From Hymenobacter sp. HSC-4F20 (GTDB taxonomy: Bacteria > Bacteroidota > Bacteroidia > Cytophagales > Hymenobacteraceae), in the NCBI RefSeq assembly GCF_019599275.1, contig NZ_JAHZTD010000002.1, positions 682,001 to 746,000 of the forward strand: a stretch of 64,000 nucleotides of DNA, read 5' to 3'. Of the stretch, positions 61,484 through 64,000 are shown one piece after another. A program made the translations under genes and the position numbers. Within the stretch, counting starts at the first letter, position 1; each line of letters opens with the position of its first letter. Below the pieces are notes generated by a model. It searched no databases. It worked only from the letters and a program-made list of their open reading frames with translations, and was not told where the DNA came from.

Positions 61484-62437
61484 TTAGATTAGGTTCAGCC
61501 GACTCAACAGGGCAGCTTTATAGGAATTGCCGATGGGAACCGGCAGTACGCTGGCTGCCTGCTCCAGACTACGGCCGGCTTCTACAATTACCGCGTCGTT
61601 TTCAATGGCGATGATCCGGTCGAGCCGCACAATATATTTCCGGTGTACCCGCGCGAAGTCACGCAGGGGCAGCTTGGCTTCCAACTCCTTCATGGTGCTG
61701 TACACCGTGTACCGCTCCCGGCCCGAGTAGATATTGACGTAGTCGCCGAGGGCTTCCACATACCGGATATCCGACGTGTTTACGCGCAGCAATCGGTGGT
61801 CCTGCTTGATAAAGATTTCATTCTGGCCGCCGTTGAGGTAAAGCGATTCAGCCGTATCGTTGGCCATGCGAAGTAGTCCTTCCAACTTATGTTTTTCTTC
61901 TTGTAGCTGCAGGCGCGCACGCCGCAATTCTAGGTGCGACACCACTTCCCGCGCCAGAATGCGCAGGGCATCGCGTTGTTCCTCGGTAAGGCGCCGTGGT
62001 ACCGTGTCAATGGTACAGATTGTTCCCAGAGCCTGGCCTTCCGGGGTAATTAGTGGGGCTCCGGCATAAAAGCGAATATTGGGCTCCCCCGTCACTAAGG
62101 CATTCTGCTGAAACAGCGGGTTGAGGGTAGCGTCCTCTACTTCGTACACATTATTTGATAGAATAGCGTGCTGACAGAAGGCTAAGTCGCGGGAGGTGCT
62201 TTGAATCTCCAGGCCCAGCTTCGCTTTAAACCATTGCCGCTCGGCATCCAGTAGCGAGACCAGAGAGATAGGTGTACCACAGATGTAGGCAGCCAGCCGG
62301 ACCAAATCATCAAAGGCCGTTTCCGGTGGAGTGTCTAAGATGTGGTAGTTGCGCAGAGCTTCCAGACGAGCGGCTTCGTCCGAGCGACGAGTCGAGGATT
62401 TTGCTGTTCGCTCTGGGGTAGATAGGATGGAAGACAT
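61484..62437 (-). CDS. GAF-domain LytTR transcriptional regulator
   Basis: A 317-residue cytoplasmic protein. Residues about 25-190 are a GAF domain (RLEALRNYHILDTPPETAFDDLVRLAAYICGTPISLVSLLDAERQWFKAKLGL, IRFYAGAPLITPEGQALGTICTID). A coiled coil follows (LQLQEEKHKLEGLLRMAN). Residues about 208-312 are a LytTR DNA-binding domain (IRYVEALGDYVNIYSGRERYTVYSTMKELEAKL, FARVHRKYIVRLDRI). It lacks a receiver domain, so it likely senses a small molecule or light directly through GAF rather than phosphorylation. Targets unknown. Confidence 0.9.
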   Translation of the reverse strand: MSSILSTPERTAKSSTRRSDEAARLEALRNYHILDTPPETAFDDLVRLAAYICGTPISLVSLLDAERQWFKAKLGLEIQSTSRDLAFCQHAILSNNVYEVEDATLNPLFQQNALVTGEPNIRFYAGAPLITPEGQALGTICTIDTVPRRLTEEQRDALRILAREVVSHLELRRARLQLQEEKHKLEGLLRMANDTAESLYLNGGQNEIFIKQDHRLLRVNTSDIRYVEALGDYVNIYSGRERYTVYSTMKELEAKLPLRDFARVHRKYIVRLDRIIAIENDAVIVEAGRSLEQAASVLPVPIGNSYKAALLSRLNLI

Positions 62438-62753
62438 GGGCGGAGGAGCAGGTAAGAAAGCAGCAGCAGGGGATATTCAAACGTAAACTACCTTCCAAGT
62501 AGGGCATATCCTCGCGCATTCCTGGCACCGAAACGCCGAGTAGCAGTATTTACCGGCTTAAGAAGTCTATCCACTGGCTAAATATTTCATAAACATTCCG
62601 GCTGCAAAGCCAAACTAGCCGCTTATCCTTCAGCTAACGCGCCGCCAAGGAACTGATTTTGAAATTATGCGGTACCTTTACCAATCCCGATGCGTACAAG
62701 GCTGCGTATACGTAGCTTTGCCACACCATAATTCGGCCTAACGGCTTTTTCCT
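62438..62753. other. Divergent intergenic region (GAF-LytTR gene / tatA)
   Basis: About 316 nt. A TACCTTTA at 62673-62680 could be a -7 box for the tatA-type genes. No gene, long repeat or hairpin is seen. Confidence 0.5.
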
Positions 62754-62978
62754 ATGCATTTTGCCACCCTCCTGCTCGGAATCGGTAATTTCGGCGGCAC
62801 TGAACTGCTCCTCATCGGCTTAGCTATCATCTTATTGTTCGGCGCCAAGCGCATTCCGGAGCTGTTCCGGGGCATGGGCCAGGGCATCCGGGAGTTCAAG
62901 GACGCCTCCAAAGAAGAGAAGCCCGAGTTCCGGGACCAGTCGGTTAACCCCAATGACCCCACGGCGCCCCGCCGCTAA
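62754..62978 (+). CDS. tatA: Twin-arginine translocase TatA/E-type subunit
   Basis: A 74-residue protein with one transmembrane helix (TELLLIGLAIILLFGAKRIPELFRGMGQGIREFKDA), including the FG-A-K-R-x-P-E-L hinge and amphipathic helix. The tail is short and charged. It forms the pore of the Tat pathway for folded proteins. It is 12 nt upstream of a second TatA-type gene. No TatC is in the window. It could be TatE- rather than TatA-like. Confidence 0.92.
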   Translation: MHFATLLLGIGNFGGTELLLIGLAIILLFGAKRIPELFRGMGQGIREFKDASKEEKPEFRDQSVNPNDPTAPRR

Positions 62979-62990
62979 TCTCGCGTAGCC

Positions 62991-63377
62991 ATGACTAGTC
63001 CTCTCTTTCTGTTCCTGGGTGACCTCGGCGGTGGTGAGCTTATGCTCATCATGGTGGTTATCCTGATTTTCTTCGGGGCCAACAAAATTCCGGAGTTGGC
63101 TCGGGGCCTGGGTAAAGGTATCCGGGAGTTCAAAGACGCCTCGCGGGAAATCCGGAGCGAAATTGAAAACGCCGATCGGCCCCAGCAGCCCTACCAGCAG
63201 CAGTTCAATCAGCAGCCGTACCAGCAGCCAGTTGAGCAGCAACCTTACCACTCAAGCCACCCGGTAACCGATGCCCCGGCCGTTACGCCGGTAGCTCCGC
63301 CCATGGATGGCGGCATTACTCCTCCGGTTGCTCCTACCCCTACTGAGGAGCGGCCGCGCCTTGACCAGACGCACTAA
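62991..63377 (+). CDS. Twin-arginine translocase TatA/E-type subunit with Gln/Pro-rich tail
   Basis: A 128-residue protein with the same core (GELMLIMVVILIFFGANKIPELARGLGKGIREFKDA) and a longer tail, PQQPYQQQFNQQPYQQP-like, rich in Gln, Pro and Tyr. It is likely a second TatA component or TatA/B hybrid. The tail is unlike most TatA proteins and may be disordered. It follows tatA by 12 nt. Confidence 0.9.
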   Translation: MTSPLFLFLGDLGGGELMLIMVVILIFFGANKIPELARGLGKGIREFKDASREIRSEIENADRPQQPYQQQFNQQPYQQPVEQQPYHSSHPVTDAPAVTPVAPPMDGGITPPVAPTPTEERPRLDQTH

Positions 63378-63474
63378 GTAGTAAGCACTAGGTAGTAGGA
63401 TCCGAGAAGCTGGTAACCGCAGTCTTACTACCTGCTGCTGTGTCCGAAGTACTTACTCCAAACTTTTCCTCGTC

Positions 63475-64000
63475 TTGAGACGCTTTAACTCCCTCACGGA
63501 AGTTCGCCACGAGCTGACGGCAGGCACTACGTCCTGCCGTCAGCTCGTGGAGTATTATCTGGATAACATCCGCCGCAAAGAAAATCTGAACGCCTTCCTG
63601 GAAGTGTGGCCTGAAGAAGCGCTGGCCCAAGCCGATGCCGTAGATGCCAAATTGGCCGCAGGTACGGCCGGTAAGCTGGCCGGCATGGTTATCGGACTGA
63701 AGGATGTACTGGCGTACGAGGGCCACGCGCTGCAAAGCAGCAGCCACATTCTCGACGGCTTTAAGTCGCTGTTTACCGGTACGGCCGTGCAGCGCCTGCT
63801 CGACGAGGATGCCATTCTGATCGGGCGGCAGAACTGCGACGAGTTTGCTATGGGCGCCTCCAACGAAACGTCGTACTTCGGGCCGGCCCGGAATGAAATT
63901 GACCCGGAGCGCGTGCCGGGCGGCTCCTCCGGGGGCTCTGCCGTGGCCGTGCAGGCCGATTTGTGCCTGGCCTCCATTGGCTCCGACACGGGCGGCTCGG
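63475..64000 (+). CDS. gatA: Glutamyl-tRNA(Gln) amidotransferase subunit A, N-terminal part (truncated by window edge)
   Basis: About 175 residues are visible; the gene runs off the right edge. TTG 63475 gives MRRFNSLTEVRHELTAG, matching the family start; no in-frame ATG exists nearby upstream. The amidase-signature triad is forming: Lys76 in GLKDVLAYEG, Ser151/152 in VPGGSSGGSAVAV, and the nucleophile Ser in GSDTGGS at the edge. The family makes Gln-tRNA from Glu-tRNA with GatB and GatC. An 18-bp perfect hairpin lies inside the first 25 codons. Confidence 0.93.
   Translation, partial: MRRFNSLTEVRHELTAGTTSCRQLVEYYLDNIRRKENLNAFLEVWPEEALAQADAVDAKLAAGTAGKLAGMVIGLKDVLAYEGHALQSSSHILDGFKSLFTGTAVQRLLDEDAILIGRQNCDEFAMGASNETSYFGPARNEIDPERVPGGSSGGSAVAVQADLCLASIGSDTGGS
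63507..63550 (+). repeat. 18-bp perfect inverted repeat inside gatA
   Basis: CCACGAGCTGACGGCAGG (63507-63524) pairs exactly with 63533-63550, 8-nt loop. It encodes RHELTAGTTSCRQLVE near the start of gatA. Confidence 0.9.

Overview
The window looks like a chromosomal segment of a high-GC Bacteroidota, most likely Cytophagales and close to Hymenobacter. This is inferred from type IX secretion C-terminal domains, TonB-dependent receptors with CarboxypepD_reg-like N-termini, promoters with the Bacteroidota -7 box TAnnTTTG (repeatedly TACCTTTG), weak Shine-Dalgarno sites and glycan-degrading gene runs. No rRNA, tRNA, prophage, insertion sequence or CRISPR array was found.

Layout. 1-5.7 kb: a plus-strand glycan operon (truncated GH97, GH8 exo-oligoxylanase, two GH43 enzymes), probably for arabinoxylan; a 41-bp inverted repeat interrupts it. 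5.7-9.6 kb: HD-like phosphohydrolase, GNAT acetyltransferase, secreted PQQ-type sugar dehydrogenase, CDF metal exporter. 9.7-14.6 kb: Nramp transporter, TonB receptor and an outer-membrane protein; the first two share an ATTTAG-N6-CTAAAT palindrome. 14.7-26.4 kb: two SPW-type membrane proteins, a lamin-tail secreted protein, asd, a lipoprotein, tandem alpha/beta hydrolases, YceI, dxs and an LPG-synthase-like membrane protein. 26.4-33.2 kb: an erythromycin-esterase fusion protein, a T9SS cargo, a lipocalin-like lipoprotein and a LysM protein. 33.4-38 kb: methionine locus made of a SAM-I riboswitch, a 51-codon leader ORF ending in a Cys run, metY, metX and hom. 38.1-45.2 kb: esterase, LD-carboxypeptidase, GNAT, M28 peptidase, cysS, and a membrane EEP protein. 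45.6-50.8 kb: rimP-nusA-infB. 51.3-64 kb: small lipoprotein and basic secreted protein, mscL, enoyl-CoA hydratase, then flippase, dut, sugar nucleotidyltransferase, TPR protein, DUF4292 lipoprotein and EnvC-like protein; GAF-LytTR regulator, two TatA-type genes and the start of gatA.

How the genes work together. asd, hom, metX and metY form the aspartate-to-methionine route. The SAM-I aptamer senses the end product. The leader ORF, whose last codons are Arg-Met-Arg-Met-Arg followed by Cys-rich codons, could add direct sensing of cysteine or methionine supply, and it is the most unusual thing in the window. The Nramp importer and TonB receptor appear to be a metal-controlled uptake pair. The TPR, DUF4292 and EnvC genes overlap and probably act together at the envelope. 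All functions are read from sequence patterns; no searches or folding programs were run.
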